Shown one piece after another: positions 47,790 through 60,754 of a stretch of 64,000 nt of DNA. The DNA is from Lachancea dasiensis (lineage: Eukaryota; Ascomycota; Saccharomycetes; Saccharomycetales; Saccharomycetaceae): contig LT598455.1 in assembly GCA_900074725.1 (NCBI GenBank), forward strand, positions 993,802-1,057,801, read 5' to 3'. A program made the position numbers and the translations under genes. Each line of letters opens with the position of its first letter. Position 1 is the stretch's first letter. A model generated the notes under the pieces. That model saw only the letters and a list, made by a program, of their open reading frames with translations, made no database searches and was not told where the DNA came from.

Positions 47790-49232
47790 ATGAATTTCTA
47801 CCGAGATGCTTCTTGGGTATTGGAATATGTGGAGAAAACTGAATCAAAGGGCCGAGTGGCCGGGTCTCTGCAAACCTTAGTGCTACAATCCTGTAAGAAA
47901 TACAAATTAAAAACAAACCCCAAACACATTTACGCTGCTGTGAGCTCATGCTGGCACTACAGGGAGTTTTTAGACAGGATTTTGCAACGTTCCGGGATCT
48001 TGAAAGATGTTCCAAACAAGAAGGGACAACCTGCTTTTAGTAAGTATACTATCAAGCTACTTGTTCATGACCTCTTATTTTCAAAGAACAAACGGATTCA
48101 AATGGGAAAGCACCCAGTTAAAGACTTTGTCCTTAAGCACAAGACGAGATTGAATAGTGAGTTGGTTCGCCTCAAACTCAAGCTGAAAGTTACTGATCTC
48201 AAGCAGCTGATAAAGGATGACGCTACTGATATAACCCCGGTAAGGTGGATTAGAATCAACCCGGTACGATCTCGCGACAAACAAAAGGAAGTCCTCGCAG
48301 AACTGGAAAAGAAATTCCCCACAAAAGTATCGAGCTGGGCCGAGATAGTGCCGGGAACGATCTATCATGATGAGTATGTGCCCAATCTCTTCGGTGTGCA
48401 TCCGGGGGACAAGATCACTTCACATGAGTTGTACAAAACAGGTAAGGTCATCATTCAAGACCGCGCCTCTTGCTTTCCAGCCCATATTCTAAACCCTTCG
48501 AAGGATGATATAATTATCGATGCTTGTGCCGCGCCCGGAAACAAAACTACACACGTTGCAGCCCATATATTCCAAGACCAAAGTCCCGAAGGGGCTCAGA
48601 TTCATGCTTTTGAGAAGGACCCGGAAAGAGCCAACACACTGCGTACCATGATAAAGACTGCAGGCTGCTCGAAAGGCATTGACGTTCATGTGGGGGATTT
48701 CACGAAAATTGCCAAGCCGGCTTCTTTTCCAGGTGTGACCGGTTTTATCGTTGACCCAAGCTGTTCGGGCAGTGGTATCTTTGGGCGTAAGAACATGGAT
48801 TATCATAACAAGAATAAAGAAGAATCCATTAATGTCGCGCCGGAAGAAGAAGTCGCCGAAGATATAGCCGACAAAGACCTTAAGGATAGGCTAAGCAAAT
48901 TGTCCTCTTTTCAATTCGAAATTGTAAGATATGCGCTTTCCTTCCCTAGCGCCAAGAAACTCGTCTACAGCACATGTTCGGTTCACGCGGAAGAAAATGA
49001 ACGCATCGTTATTGATTTGTTGTTAGATTCAAAGGTAAAGGAATGGGGCTGGCGCGTAAGGAAAAGAGCGGGCGTTATACCAGCTTGGCCAAGAAGAGGA
49101 TTTTTGAATGAATTCGAAGAAGTATTCCGTGACAAGCAAGAGGCACAGGACTTGGCCGAGGGATGTATTCGTGTTTTGCCAAGAGAAGACGGAGGTATCG
49201 GCTTTTTTGCAGTTTGCTTCGAGCGTGATTAG
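47790..49232 (+). CDS. RCM1: 25S rRNA (cytosine-C5) methyltransferase Rcm1
   Basis: Rcm1 makes m5C at C2278 of 25S rRNA. The 480-aa protein (S. cerevisiae YNL022C, 490 aa) belongs to the NOP2/NSUN family. An N-terminal helical RNA-binding region is followed by the SAM-binding motif [15 protein letters not shown] at about residue 245. The DPSCSGSG motif, with one conserved Cys, and [10 protein letters not shown], with the catalytic Cys, come next. The first ATG gives [15 protein letters not shown], the conserved start. It is convergent with LYS12 and carries a promoter PAC element. Confidence 0.96.
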   Translation: MNFYRDASWVLEYVEKTESKGRVAGSLQTLVLQSCKKYKLKTNPKHIYAAVSSCWHYREFLDRILQRSGILKDVPNKKGQPAFSKYTIKLLVHDLLFSKNKRIQMGKHPVKDFVLKHKTRLNSELVRLKLKLKVTDLKQLIKDDATDITPVRWIRINPVRSRDKQKEVLAELEKKFPTKVSSWAEIVPGTIYHDEYVPNLFGVHPGDKITSHELYKTGKVIIQDRASCFPAHILNPSKDDIIIDACAAPGNKTTHVAAHIFQDQSPEGAQIHAFEKDPERANTLRTMIKTAGCSKGIDVHVGDFTKIAKPASFPGVTGFIVDPSCSGSGIFGRKNMDYHNKNKEESINVAPEEEVAEDIADKDLKDRLSKLSSFQFEIVRYALSFPSAKKLVYSTCSVHAEENERIVIDLLLDSKVKEWGWRVRKRAGVIPAWPRRGFLNEFEEVFRDKQEAQDLAEGCIRVLPREDGGIGFFAVCFERD

Positions 49233-49295
49233 GCTCAGTCGCCATTAGATTGTGATATAATATTAACGTAAATTACATGTTATTTAGTGCCCGGT

Positions 49296-51653
<2,358 letters not shown>

Positions 51654-54527
51654 ATGAGTTTGAGCGGCGATTCTATTACCGGTACCTCTATTGAGGACGA
51701 GTATGTGATAATAAAATCGCCCTCACCAACTGCGTCAGTATCAGACCTTGAGGAGTTCGAAGATTTGGAGCGAGCTATCGATCGAGAAGATCGCGATGAG
51801 CTTAGTGATGAACCTTACTATGAGAAAGCAGTCCGAGAAATCGCACAGGGCGACGTTTATCCATGCATGATCTGTACAGTGGAGATGGACTTTACTTGCC
51901 GCATGTACGCCTGTCCAGAGTGCTATCGCGTATTTGATTACGATTGCATCAGAGAATGGGCTGTCAAATCGGCAAAAAAGAATGCGAGTGGTAGCTGGAA
52001 ATGTCCAAACTGCTATTTTGAGAGACGTGAAATTCCTTTGAAAAATAGACCTACTTGTTGGTGCGGGAAGAATGTTTATCCGGATCCAAATCCTCTTAGC
52101 CCCAATAGTTGTGGTCAGACGTGTGATACTGCCATCTGTGTCCATGGATGTTCCAAGGCTTGTCATCTGGGACCACATCCCTCGTGTCTACGTATGGTGC
52201 CAACGAGATGCGCGTGCGGAAAAGAGTCGAAAAGCGTATTCTGCGCCGAACGACCAAAACGCCAATCATATCGCTGTAGCCAGCGCTGTGGGTTGACGCT
52301 GCCGTGTGGCATCCATCGTTGCGAACAAGAATGTCACGCAGGACTGTGTGGTGAATGTCCAGAAACGATAGAAAAGATGGTCAAGTGCTATTGTGGATCA
52401 GAATCTAAGGCTTCAATTCCATGCAAAGATATTGTTATCGAGGGCAGGTCACAGGATGGTAATCACAACAAATGGATCGGAGTATTTGCATGTAAAACCA
52501 TGCGCACAGTCATGTACTCTTGCAATAAGCACTCTTTCACTGAAGCATGCAAAGCACCATTTACTCGAGACGGTCAGCTACAATGCCCTTTCGCGGTCGA
52601 GGTTTTGAAAACCTGCCCTTGTGGCAGAAATCCTTTGAGTGACATGAACTCAGCTCGAAATAAGTGCACTGATCCTATCCCAACTTGTGATTCTATCTGT
52701 GGTAAACGTCTTAGGTGTGGTAAGCATACATGCCCATTTAAGTGCCATAACGGAGACTGCATGCAGGAATGCCTGTGCTCTGACAAGGTGAAATGTTCTT
52801 GCCATGCAAAGACATTTTTGGTGCCATGCAAGTTTGAGCAAGATGCCAAATGTACAACTAAGTGTGAATCCTTAATGTCATGTCGCCGCCACCGTTGTTC
52901 TCTTAGGTGTTGCGAGAGCAGAGAGCAGGCTCGAAGAAGAGAGAAAAGCGTATTTTTAGCCCGTGATAAGCTGGATGAATCATTAGTTGAAGCTCAGCAT
53001 ATCTGTTTGAAGCAATGTAACTTAGGACTGTCTTGTGGCGAACATTTTTGTACAAGAAAATGTCATCCTGGAAGCTGCCCTCCTTGCTTGGAAAGTAGCT
53101 CTGAAGACTTAGTGTGCCCCTGTGGTAAAACGGTTGTATCAGCACCCGTGCGGTGTGGAACAAGTTTACCCCGGTGCTTGAACCCCTGTATCAAAACCCT
53201 CCAGGGCCCATTGGAGTGTGGACATCCGCCAATGCCTCATCCATGTCACCCGTTAAGTGAATCATGCCCGTCATGCACGGCGCCGGTCTTTAAAAGATGC
53301 AAATGTGGCAAAAGTGAAAAAGTCAGAACGCTTTGCTTTCAAAATGACGTATCTTGTGGACGCCCTTGTGGGGAGCCATTGTCCTCGTGCAATCACACTT
53401 GCCAAAAGACATGTCATCAAGTAGGTGACCATCAAACTCGCTGTAATCAAACATGTGGTACGCCTCAACCTGTATGTGGGCACCCGTGTGCATTTAAATG
53501 TCACTCCGGCTCTCCATGCCCAGATAAGCCATGCTCGACCAGGGTGACTATTACTTGTCCTTGTGGGCGCCGTGCAACCCAAGTTGCTTGTGGTGCTCAT
53601 AATGGTAAACAATCGGCATCCGACCAGTCTCTCGCCTGTAGCGAGATCTGTGAAAGCTCCAAACGGCATGCAGAGCTAATGGAAGCTTTCGGAATTCAGC
53701 CTGTGGAGGGGAAAGGAACCAATACTTTAAGCAACCTGGAATCACTTGCGGAGAAGGTGGGCACATTCCCAGAGTTGATGCTACCCTTCACTGAGGCGGC
53801 TCTATCGATATATGCTAAGCAAAGTAACTGGTGCTCACAAATAGAGGATTGTTTGAACAAGTTGATGGAAGATTCCAGTAGACCCAGCCTGCATTTCAAG
53901 CCTATGAGGCCACCACAACGCCACTTTATTCACGAACTTTCCCAGGCATACCACCTGTACTGTGAATCACAAGACCTTGAGCCCAGAAGGTCGTGCTTTG
54001 TTAAAAAATCCAATCAATCTGGAAAGCCACCCATATCTTTACGAGAAGCATTGCCCTTGTATCATTCCTTCAAACAGGCCCAAAAGGAACGTAAACAGAG
54101 GGAGTTTGAAAAATCAACAACAACCAGAATTTTCAACTATTCAGCTAGTAGAGATCCAACACCAGCCCCCGTTGCGCACTTCAATGGTCTTTTGGTTAAA
54201 GGAGTTTTCCCTGGTGTAGACATTGACATTGTAAGGATTAAATTCCAAGATATTCTGAAGCATACGTTACTTAAAGAATCAAAATTTACTAAGCTCAATT
54301 CCCATGACATATTGGTATGCACAGAAAATTACTCCCAAGCAAGCTTGAATGTTGAATCAGACATCAATCGCGTAGTTGGACACTTAAGTTTATTTGTCAA
54401 AGAACAACTCCTAGCTGATTCTGTCTCGCCTTGCGCAGTTGACCAGGTTCTCCACGGGAATGACGAAAGCGAAAAGCCTAATGTAACGATAAATTTGGAG
54501 ACAAACTTGGACTCTTCTGACGACTAG
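51654..54527 (+). CDS. FAP1: NFX1-type zinc-finger protein Fap1
   Basis: Fap1 (YNL023C, 965 aa) binds the FKBP12 prolyl isomerase Fpr1 and is an NFX1-family protein. The 957-aa product has an N-terminal RING-like C4HC3 finger (CMICTVEMDFTCRMYACPEC at about residue 72). A long array of NFX1-type Cys/His fingers follows (about 140-660), with repeats such as CGKHTCPFKCHNGDC and CGEHFCTRKCHPGSC. A C-terminal R3H-like segment (FIHELSQAYHLYCESQDLEPRRS) is at about residues 755-785. The architecture suggests RNA or DNA binding with possible ubiquitin-ligase activity; its exact role is not settled. It precedes EFM6 by 175 bp on the same strand, as the order YNL023-YNL024 predicts. Confidence 0.96.
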   Translation: MSLSGDSITGTSIEDEYVIIKSPSPTASVSDLEEFEDLERAIDREDRDELSDEPYYEKAVREIAQGDVYPCMICTVEMDFTCRMYACPECYRVFDYDCIREWAVKSAKKNASGSWKCPNCYFERREIPLKNRPTCWCGKNVYPDPNPLSPNSCGQTCDTAICVHGCSKACHLGPHPSCLRMVPTRCACGKESKSVFCAERPKRQSYRCSQRCGLTLPCGIHRCEQECHAGLCGECPETIEKMVKCYCGSESKASIPCKDIVIEGRSQDGNHNKWIGVFACKTMRTVMYSCNKHSFTEACKAPFTRDGQLQCPFAVEVLKTCPCGRNPLSDMNSARNKCTDPIPTCDSICGKRLRCGKHTCPFKCHNGDCMQECLCSDKVKCSCHAKTFLVPCKFEQDAKCTTKCESLMSCRRHRCSLRCCESREQARRREKSVFLARDKLDESLVEAQHICLKQCNLGLSCGEHFCTRKCHPGSCPPCLESSSEDLVCPCGKTVVSAPVRCGTSLPRCLNPCIKTLQGPLECGHPPMPHPCHPLSESCPSCTAPVFKRCKCGKSEKVRTLCFQNDVSCGRPCGEPLSSCNHTCQKTCHQVGDHQTRCNQTCGTPQPVCGHPCAFKCHSGSPCPDKPCSTRVTITCPCGRRATQVACGAHNGKQSASDQSLACSEICESSKRHAELMEAFGIQPVEGKGTNTLSNLESLAEKVGTFPELMLPFTEAALSIYAKQSNWCSQIEDCLNKLMEDSSRPSLHFKPMRPPQRHFIHELSQAYHLYCESQDLEPRRSCFVKKSNQSGKPPISLREALPLYHSFKQAQKERKQREFEKSTTTRIFNYSASRDPTPAPVAHFNGLLVKGVFPGVDIDIVRIKFQDILKHTLLKESKFTKLNSHDILVCTENYSQASLNVESDINRVVGHLSLFVKEQLLADSVSPCAVDQVLHGNDESEKPNVTINLETNLDSSDD

Positions 54528-54702
54528 TGAGCTCCGTATGGAGTGGGTTCAAAGATTATGCCCTAAGTCAATTGTTTCTTCCATCGAGATCTACATGAGG
54601 GGACTTTGTCATTAGTTTCTTTTGTGTCACCATTCTACGTCGGGCCCAGAAAATAATTTAGACTCATTTGTCAATTGGCGTCGATTGAGACGTACTTAAA
54701 CA

Positions 54703-55452
54703 ATGACAGATTTAGTTGAGTTCACCGCTCACTTTGATGACCTGGTGCCACCAAGGCCAGTAGAACACTTCGGTAGCTCAGATTTGTCTTTTGGAGGAAG
54801 AATCGAGCCTCCCTTGAAGATTCATGAAGATGGCGGTGAGCGTGGCTGCGGTGGAAAAGTTTGGCTAGCGGGTGAAATGTTGTGCAACTACTTAATAGAG
54901 AAATCCGACTCGAAAGGACTCCTCTCTCTAAGTCAGTTGTCGAATGGTTCTTGTCATTTTAGAAACGTTCTAGAGTTAGGCAGTGGAACAGGCTTAGTAG
55001 GGTTGTGTGCTGGCTCCTTGGCTAAATCTAACAGCTTGAAAGTTAAAGTCTTTGCAACAGACATTGGCAATCTGGTAGAACTGTTGAATGTTAATACACA
55101 ACTGAATAATCTTGATAAGTATGTTTTTCCCGAAATCTTGATGTGGGGAGAAGCTTTGGCGGAAAAATTCGAGGGCGACGCTACTGATAAGATAGACCTG
55201 ATTTTGGCCGCAGACTGTGTTTATTTAGAAGCAGCATTCACCTTGCTGGAGAAGACACTTTTAGACTTGACGGACGGCTCACATCCACCAATTGTGTTGA
55301 TGTCCTACAAGAAACGAAGGAAAGCAGATAAGAACTTCTTTCGCCAGATACGAAAGAGTTTCCAAGTGATTCGGGTGACCGATTTCGCAAAAAGTGACGA
55401 ATACGTCAAGCACCGTACTCACTTGTTCCAACTAATTCGTATCTCACGTTAA
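54703..55452 (+). CDS. EFM6: eEF1A lysine methyltransferase Efm6
   Basis: Efm6 (YNL024C, 246 aa) monomethylates Lys390 of translation elongation factor eEF1A. The 249-aa protein has the family-16 seven-beta-strand methyltransferase motifs: GGKVWLAGEMLCNYL, SAM loop VLELGSGTGLVGLCAG at about residue 90, and LILAADCVYLEAAF at about residue 167. The start is the first ATG (MTDLVEFTAHFDDLVPP). It is tandem with FAP1 and convergent with RSM25. Confidence 0.95.
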   Translation: MTDLVEFTAHFDDLVPPRPVEHFGSSDLSFGGRIEPPLKIHEDGGERGCGGKVWLAGEMLCNYLIEKSDSKGLLSLSQLSNGSCHFRNVLELGSGTGLVGLCAGSLAKSNSLKVKVFATDIGNLVELLNVNTQLNNLDKYVFPEILMWGEALAEKFEGDATDKIDLILAADCVYLEAAFTLLEKTLLDLTDGSHPPIVLMSYKKRRKADKNFFRQIRKSFQVIRVTDFAKSDEYVKHRTHLFQLIRISR

Positions 55453-55540
55453 CGAAACACCGGGCCAAGTTGCATGCCAGGAATGTATATTTACATGTAA
55501 ACTATTTAGGTAGAGAAGAGAATCCCAGCCAAATGCAACC

Positions 55541-56326
55541 TTAAATTTGAATTTCTTGATGTTCTGATGATTTGACTTCTGAATCCGCTTGCTGCTGAGG
55601 TGTTGACCACGACTCCGCTGGATTCGAATTTCTCGCTGACATTAGTTCCGATTGATCGATGGCTTTTTGTTTCCATACATCGATGATTTTTTGCTCCTTT
55701 TGTAAACCAAAGTCGATAGCAGAGGGTCCGAAAACACTTCCTGACATTTCGGCCTCTTCCTGGGCAACTTGGGCCTGTACTTCTTCTTGAATCCGCAGAC
55801 GGTAAAATTCGAATCTTGCTTGATCATAGGCAGCAAGCAATTCGGTCTGTGTCTTAGTTTGTAGCAAATGAAGGGTTCTTTGGATGACACTTTCCCCGTC
55901 CAGTGGCTTACCCAGCTGCTGGATCGTGTTCCAATCGTAGTCATGTACGCCTGTGTCTTCCACGAGCAATTTAGGCCTTGAGCGTTCCCAAGGATGTTGC
56001 TCGTAGAAAAGTTCCCGCAAATTATCCTCCACATATTTCAACTTTGGTGCCCTGTATAACTTGTTTCCCGATTCGGCCTTGTCCGCACGACTCGCTCTGG
56101 TCTTGTACGTACCATTCGAGTCTCTGGAAACTGCATCAAAATCTGCAAGCTCTGCTGTTGGCTCATTGGTAGCTGGGTTCACTAAACGGGGTTCACGTAC
56201 AAATCGCTTGGAGGGCGGAATGTGCGCTACCACATTATACCATGCCGGAGTCTTTTTCAAGAGCCCTGACTTCAAGTAAGATGATGTCCGCTCTAGTACA
56301 TTAACAGCCTGCTGTTGGACCTTCAT
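55541..56326 (-). CDS. RSM25: Mitochondrial small ribosomal subunit protein Rsm25 (mS23)
   Basis: Rsm25 is a structural protein of the mitochondrial 37S ribosomal subunit. The 261-aa product (S. cerevisiae YIL093C, 264 aa) begins MKVQQQAVNVLERTSSYLKSG, aligned with S. cerevisiae [21 protein letters not shown]. That alignment fixes the start at 56326 although the frame extends upstream to an ATG at 56392. Conserved blocks include LFYEQHPWERSRPKLLVED, LDGESVIQRTLHLL and the Glu-rich helix before a variable tail. The promoter has an AAAATTTT element and a CACGTG box. It is convergent with EFM6. Confidence 0.95.
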   Translation of the reverse strand: MKVQQQAVNVLERTSSYLKSGLLKKTPAWYNVVAHIPPSKRFVREPRLVNPATNEPTAELADFDAVSRDSNGTYKTRASRADKAESGNKLYRAPKLKYVEDNLRELFYEQHPWERSRPKLLVEDTGVHDYDWNTIQQLGKPLDGESVIQRTLHLLQTKTQTELLAAYDQARFEFYRLRIQEEVQAQVAQEEAEMSGSVFGPSAIDFGLQKEQKIIDVWKQKAIDQSELMSARNSNPAESWSTPQQQADSEVKSSEHQEIQI

Positions 56327-57067
56327 TGAGAGTTTGTGGGAGCAGATGCGAGGCAGGAGACGTAGAACTGATACAGCCAACCAGATGCTCATGGCATCTA
56401 ACACTAATAGCGAGAACTGCCTAATTATCAAAATTTTCCAGAGACTATGTCACGTGAAAGGGTCTGACGCCAATAACCAGCTAATTGACTAGATAAATGA
56501 CTAGATGGCGGAGGAAAATACGTAGCGTCACAAGCAGGTGCTACAGTTTAATGTGGCAGCCTCGGACTGTATAGATGGTCACAGCCGAACCAAAAAAACG
56601 CACTTTTTGGCAACCCTTTCTATTGATGAATTTTATCTCGCGTGCGCGATCACCATGGACCGCGGGAGCACTCACATTTTATCGCACGCTCTCAAGTACA
56701 CTTGCGCAGTACTTCAGCTGAAACCCAGTCTCTTTTGGGTGGCCTGTGTAGACCAACAAGGTCTTCTTAATTCAGAGTAAGAAAAAGTAATTTGACTGCT
56801 GAGTTTCAATCATTATTTGCATAGAGCTTACTAAAATTGAATTCCGGCAATAATATTTGAGATCTCACGCTGCTGCCGTCCACGGTGGAATACATTGAGG
56901 TGGCACAGGCCACAGCAGGAAGCAAAAGGTTTTGGACACTTTCCAGTCGTCTATGGTGATTTTTATCCTAATTAAATAACACTGTTTCTGTCTTCTCACC
57001 GAAAGATTAGCCATTGCAGCCGATAGCACAACCAGTTCTGTCGTTGCGAACTCTCCATATAAGCTAA
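56327..57067. other. Intergenic region between RSM25 and KSH1
   Basis: This 741-bp divergent promoter region contains the RSM25 AAAATTTT and CACGTG elements. An 80-codon frame (56538-56780) is not recognisable. No RNA gene was seen. Confidence 0.5.
56430..56456. promoter_or_regulatory. RSM25: AAAATTTT (RGE-like) element and GTCACGTG box upstream of RSM25
   Basis: AAAATTTT at 56430-56437 lies about 104 bp upstream of the RSM25 ATG. GTCACGTG, a Cbf1-type E-box, follows at 56449-56456. AATTTT-type elements mark mitochondrial ribosomal protein genes in species that did not duplicate their genome and were largely lost in S. cerevisiae. Confidence 0.6.
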
Positions 57068-57286
57068 ATGAGCGCGTTGTTCAATTTCCAAGCTCTTCTT
57101 CAAGTGCTACTGCTATTGGTCTGCGCTTGTACCTATATTCATTCACAGTGGCCATCGCTGCTGGACAGGTACAAAGAGCATAGCATGTTGGGAGCATTTT
57201 GGAAATGCGCTCGAATCGGCGAGAGGGCAAGTCCTTATGTAAGCATTGCATGTATTATCATGGCCATTAACCAGTTTCAGGCTTGA
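57068..57286 (+). CDS. KSH1: Small essential secretory-pathway protein Ksh1
   Basis: Ksh1 (YNL024C-A) is a 72-aa essential membrane protein, homolog of human TMEM167/kish, acting early in the secretory pathway. This ORF is exactly 72 aa. An N-terminal hydrophobic helix ([20 protein letters not shown]) is followed by the nearly invariant [12 protein letters not shown] and [18 protein letters not shown] blocks, and a second hydrophobic segment ends it. No intron interrupts it. It follows EFM6 in the YNL024C/YNL024C-A order, with RSM25 inserted on the other strand. It is convergent with UTP25. Confidence 0.96.
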   Translation: MSALFNFQALLQVLLLLVCACTYIHSQWPSLLDRYKEHSMLGAFWKCARIGERASPYVSIACIIMAINQFQA

Positions 57287-57532
57287 TTGCAGGTGGTTGT
57301 ATTAATGTTGCAGGTCACAATAATGGTATATACTAAATTGAATTTAAGCACGTCCGGCTTCCGCGGTCTTGAAGTGGCAGTCTCAGTTTCCAGAAAATAT
57401 GGGTTTGGCTTAATGCCTGAAAAAATTGGATCTTGAATGTTAAAGATTTTTTTATATTGTGTGCTCGAAGTGGGACTTTCGAGGACCTTTAGCTTACTAT
57501 ACAGGTGCAGCATAATTGAACGTTTATGTGAT

Positions 57533-59707
57533 CTACTTAAATTCGTAAGTTTCATTAGGCCCCCGCGTTAGAACTGCTGCCCTTTCTGTACCGACGATCC
57601 TTTCCAACGCAAGACCGTCTAATTTTGAATACAAACATCTCACCACTGAAATGTTTAAGTCGGCAACCCCCAAAAAGGCACTTTTGCCCAAGAAACGAAC
57701 CGTCTCCTCGAAGAACTCGGGATTCGTGGGAGGTTTATAGAAAATCACGGTTTTCACGCCTTTAATTTCATAACGACGGAAATGGTGGAGTCTTTCTGTA
57801 TACAGAAGCACCTTGGTCCTACCTTGGTCGAACAAAGCCCTGTTGGCTGTGAGTTGTCGTTGTTCAGAGTACTCATTGATGTCTCCAAATAAGATGCTGG
57901 TCTTCTCGCGCAAATAATTGCGCACACGAATAAAATCGGTGTAGTCCGGAATGTACAATAGTATACCGTCCTCGTAACCCGTTGATTTTACAATGTTCGA
58001 GACGATCACGCTACAAAAATACTTGAAGCGGTAATCGGGTTCGTCAATTGCCGAATTTCCGGCCAAATCGAACCTTTGGAAAATCAGACGCGTGCGCATA
58101 CCAAGTTGACCTAAACTGGACTTATCTGGACTCACTAGAGTATGATTCTTCCACCGACCAGCGTAGTTTTTGCATTTGCCGTTTATGAGTGAATTGGCAA
58201 ATGGCGAGGAGTATCGAGTGAAAATTAGGGACTGGCGAAGAAGCTTGGCCTGATCGTTGATGTACCACATTCTTATTCTGCTAAAATCAGCGTCATGTTG
58301 TTGTTGTGGTATCTTGTTGAGATGCTCGAATATCGACGACAAATGTAACACATTTTGGAATTCGATGCTATGCAGTTGATCGATCACCAACAGTTCAATG
58401 GACGACAAAAAGTCATCTTGCCTCTTTTTTTTGTCTGTGTTTTCTAGAATTAATTGAAGACCCAATGGCGAGCATACAATGATGTCAGATTGATAGAAGT
58501 TAGAGTACAACTTGATAGCCTTTCTGGTAAACTTAACGCCCAAAACAAAAAAATCGTTTGTATTTCCTTGAAAGACATGTTGAAATGACTTAGGCTTGTG
58601 TTTGATTGTAGCAGAAGGCTGAAAGAATTGGTCTTGGAACTTACCTTTCTTATCCACTTGATCAATACCAGATTTTTCGATTATTTTGGTAAGGACCTTA
58701 TGAGCAGTATCCCTAGTAGGTACAACAATCAGGACTTTAGGTCTTGTAAAGCCCTGATCGAGAATTTCTTGATCTGGGTTTTCTTGAAGTCGCTGGTTAT
58801 TCTTCAAAATTCGATCTCTTGTTTTGTAAACATGGTTCAAAACGTGAAGAGCATACAAGTCTCGATATTCTGACTCTTGTTCATAACCACTGTACTCGTA
58901 AAGTAGATCTTGATATTGGAAGATGGGATCTACCAATTCTTTTTGAAGTTCTGTAAGAACATTCTTGCTAGGGTCTAAAAGATCGTTCTGTACCTTCAAT
59001 TTTTGCTTTACGAAGTAGGGACTTATCGAACGATTACGCTCTGGAAGCTCAAACTGCTGAGGGGGATCTTTTGGTAGAGCTGGACGAGAGTAAATGTATT
59101 CCTGACTGGGGCCCACGGGAGATTTTCCAGAGCGGTAGCGAACAGACTTGACCTTGAAGGCAGCGTCCAGATCATCTAACACTTTGTCTGGAACAGAGTT
59201 GAAATGGCTCTCTAAAGTGTCAATAAGGGTTTCATCATCATTGGCCATGTCCGAGTCACCTAAGTCATTATCATCATCATCATCTTGCTGATCGACCAGA
59301 GCATTCTCTATAGCAAGTTCCTCATCTTCTTCCTCGTCTTCGGCCTCACCACCCCATGCGGGTTTCTGGCTTAGCGTAGAATCACCATTTTTGACGTTGG
59401 ATTTGGTGCCATCGTTTTTCATAGAGCTATGGTCAGTTTTTAACAACGTTAAAAGAGCAGTGTAAGCTTCTCTCTGATGCCCAGCTTCGTTTGCTGACTT
59501 ATGAAGCGCATCAGAGCCATCCTTTGCGGCAGAAGTGGGTTGTTTAAGTTCATCAGAAGCGTCATTGTTGGCCTCGTCCGATGTTTCATGGCGATTATTT
59601 TTACCGCCAGTTTTTCTAATGGTCCTCAGCTGTTTTCTTCCACCTTTTGAAGATTTATACCCAAGGCCACTATCTTGATCATATTTAGAACGCTTGACTC
59701 CCTTCAT
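57533..59707 (-). CDS. UTP25: SSU processome subunit Utp25
   Basis: Utp25 (YIL091C, 721 aa) is a nucleolar SSU-processome component needed for 18S rRNA production. It resembles a DEAD-box helicase that lacks ATPase motifs. The 724-aa product has a basic N-terminus and an acidic Asp/Glu stretch (about residues 120-170). The helicase-like core follows, with [55 protein letters not shown] and [21 protein letters not shown]. It ends with the conserved NETYEFK. I start at 59707 ([12 protein letters not shown]). An ATG at 59764 overlaps a promoter PAC motif, and the frame beyond it has only TTG. Confidence 0.95.
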   Translation of the reverse strand: MKGVKRSKYDQDSGLGYKSSKGGRKQLRTIRKTGGKNNRHETSDEANNDASDELKQPTSAAKDGSDALHKSANEAGHQREAYTALLTLLKTDHSSMKNDGTKSNVKNGDSTLSQKPAWGGEAEDEEEDEELAIENALVDQQDDDDDNDLGDSDMANDDETLIDTLESHFNSVPDKVLDDLDAAFKVKSVRYRSGKSPVGPSQEYIYSRPALPKDPPQQFELPERNRSISPYFVKQKLKVQNDLLDPSKNVLTELQKELVDPIFQYQDLLYEYSGYEQESEYRDLYALHVLNHVYKTRDRILKNNQRLQENPDQEILDQGFTRPKVLIVVPTRDTAHKVLTKIIEKSGIDQVDKKGKFQDQFFQPSATIKHKPKSFQHVFQGNTNDFFVLGVKFTRKAIKLYSNFYQSDIIVCSPLGLQLILENTDKKKRQDDFLSSIELLVIDQLHSIEFQNVLHLSSIFEHLNKIPQQQHDADFSRIRMWYINDQAKLLRQSLIFTRYSSPFANSLINGKCKNYAGRWKNHTLVSPDKSSLGQLGMRTRLIFQRFDLAGNSAIDEPDYRFKYFCSVIVSNIVKSTGYEDGILLYIPDYTDFIRVRNYLREKTSILFGDINEYSEQRQLTANRALFDQGRTKVLLYTERLHHFRRYEIKGVKTVIFYKPPTNPEFFEETVRFLGKSAFLGVADLNISVVRCLYSKLDGLALERIVGTERAAVLTRGPNETYEFK

Positions 59708-60754
59708 GAGCGTACTATCAGCTTTGTAGGTGATGCGAATTGTGGTCAATTGCCTGGTTTTCATCTCATCGCGGGCATTTTTCAAAAGTCGTACAAATTA
59801 TCAAAATAACGTGACCGCAGCAGGAAGATCAGGCAGGTGTGGTTCGATCCTACTCAGCTTAGATTGATAGTCGACTACATCAATATATTCAGGTACCAAG
59901 TAAATGTTGATGAATTTATGGCTCAAGCTAGAGAGAGAGTTTCTGACCTAGATGTTTCACAATTTAAGAAAAAAAAGCACAGTATTTGGCAACATTTCTC
60001 GAGAAATTTCCGGAACCCATATGCTCTATAGAGAGCCCTTCTGCCAATGGTGTATCACTGGGGAAAGTCTAAAAGCTCTGACCGATAGAGCCCTTCTCAT
60101 CATGCCGTGAACAGTGTGTCACATAAGTACAAAGTGACCAAGAAACCAGTGCGGTAGGTATTTTGTTTAGGATCAACCACAGCTACTCTGACCATTCCAG
60201 CAAAACAATTGTAGCCCATAATTTCAAAAAGGAATTTATATGAGATGCCTTTGATCTCAAAATTATAGGATTGCTACGAATTGTTACTGATAAAATCTCG
60301 TTGCAGTGGATGTTAGGCATATTTCAATAATTCCTTACTAGTATAACTGGCAATGGCCTTGCATACTTGATTTGAATGATGGAGCTAAATATTGAGGAGT
60401 CTTTTCACTGCTTTAACAGGAACCATATAGAACGTTGCAAAGACATCAACAGCTGCTCGTGAGTGGTGATCTCAGTAATTATACCGAAATGGTTTTATTA
60501 TGTACACTGACTCAAGGACTTCGATGAGACACACTTTCTACCGGAACGGCTACCGCGAGAAGGGAAGACTTCTTGACTAGACAACTCTTCTTACGGATTG
60601 ACTTCCAATCGTTTGACTATCCAGGAGTCTCAAGTTTGCTGCCATACGGACTGCTGACTATCGCAGGAATACTATTCGCGTTTGTTTTGGGTTTTGAACG
60701 GGTGGAGTGCTAAACCGGCGGTTGAACTCAGTTCTTTTCTAGACAATTCCTAAG
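59708..60754. other. Intergenic region between UTP25 and ICE2
   Basis: This 1.05-kb divergent region has the UTP25 RRPE/PAC pair. A reverse copy of TCACTTTGTAC lies at 60127-60137. An open stretch ends at 60031 and encodes a protein-like but ATG-poor segment (only the last 37 codons follow an ATG). I could not assign it. Confidence 0.5.
59765..59784 (-). promoter_or_regulatory. UTP25: Adjacent RRPE and PAC elements at UTP25
   Basis: On the minus strand TGAAAAAT (59784-59777) is followed five bases later by GCGATGAG (59772-59765), an RRPE core plus exact PAC. They lie 58-77 bp before the preferred UTP25 start. The pair is the classical ribosome-biogenesis signature and argues that the upstream ATG at 59764 is not the main start. 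Confidence 0.85.

Noticed and set aside
56327-56431. N-terminal extension of RSM25
   Set aside because: The internal Met at 56326 aligns exactly with the S. cerevisiae start; the extension covers the AAAATTTT promoter element region.
56440-56530. GTCACGTG considered as a centromere CDEI element
   Set aside because: No AT-rich CDEII or CCGAA-type CDEIII follows; it is better explained as a promoter E-box.
59837-59860. GGTTCGATCC resembling a tRNA T loop
   Set aside because: The flanking bases do not form a 5-bp T stem and no other arms can be built.
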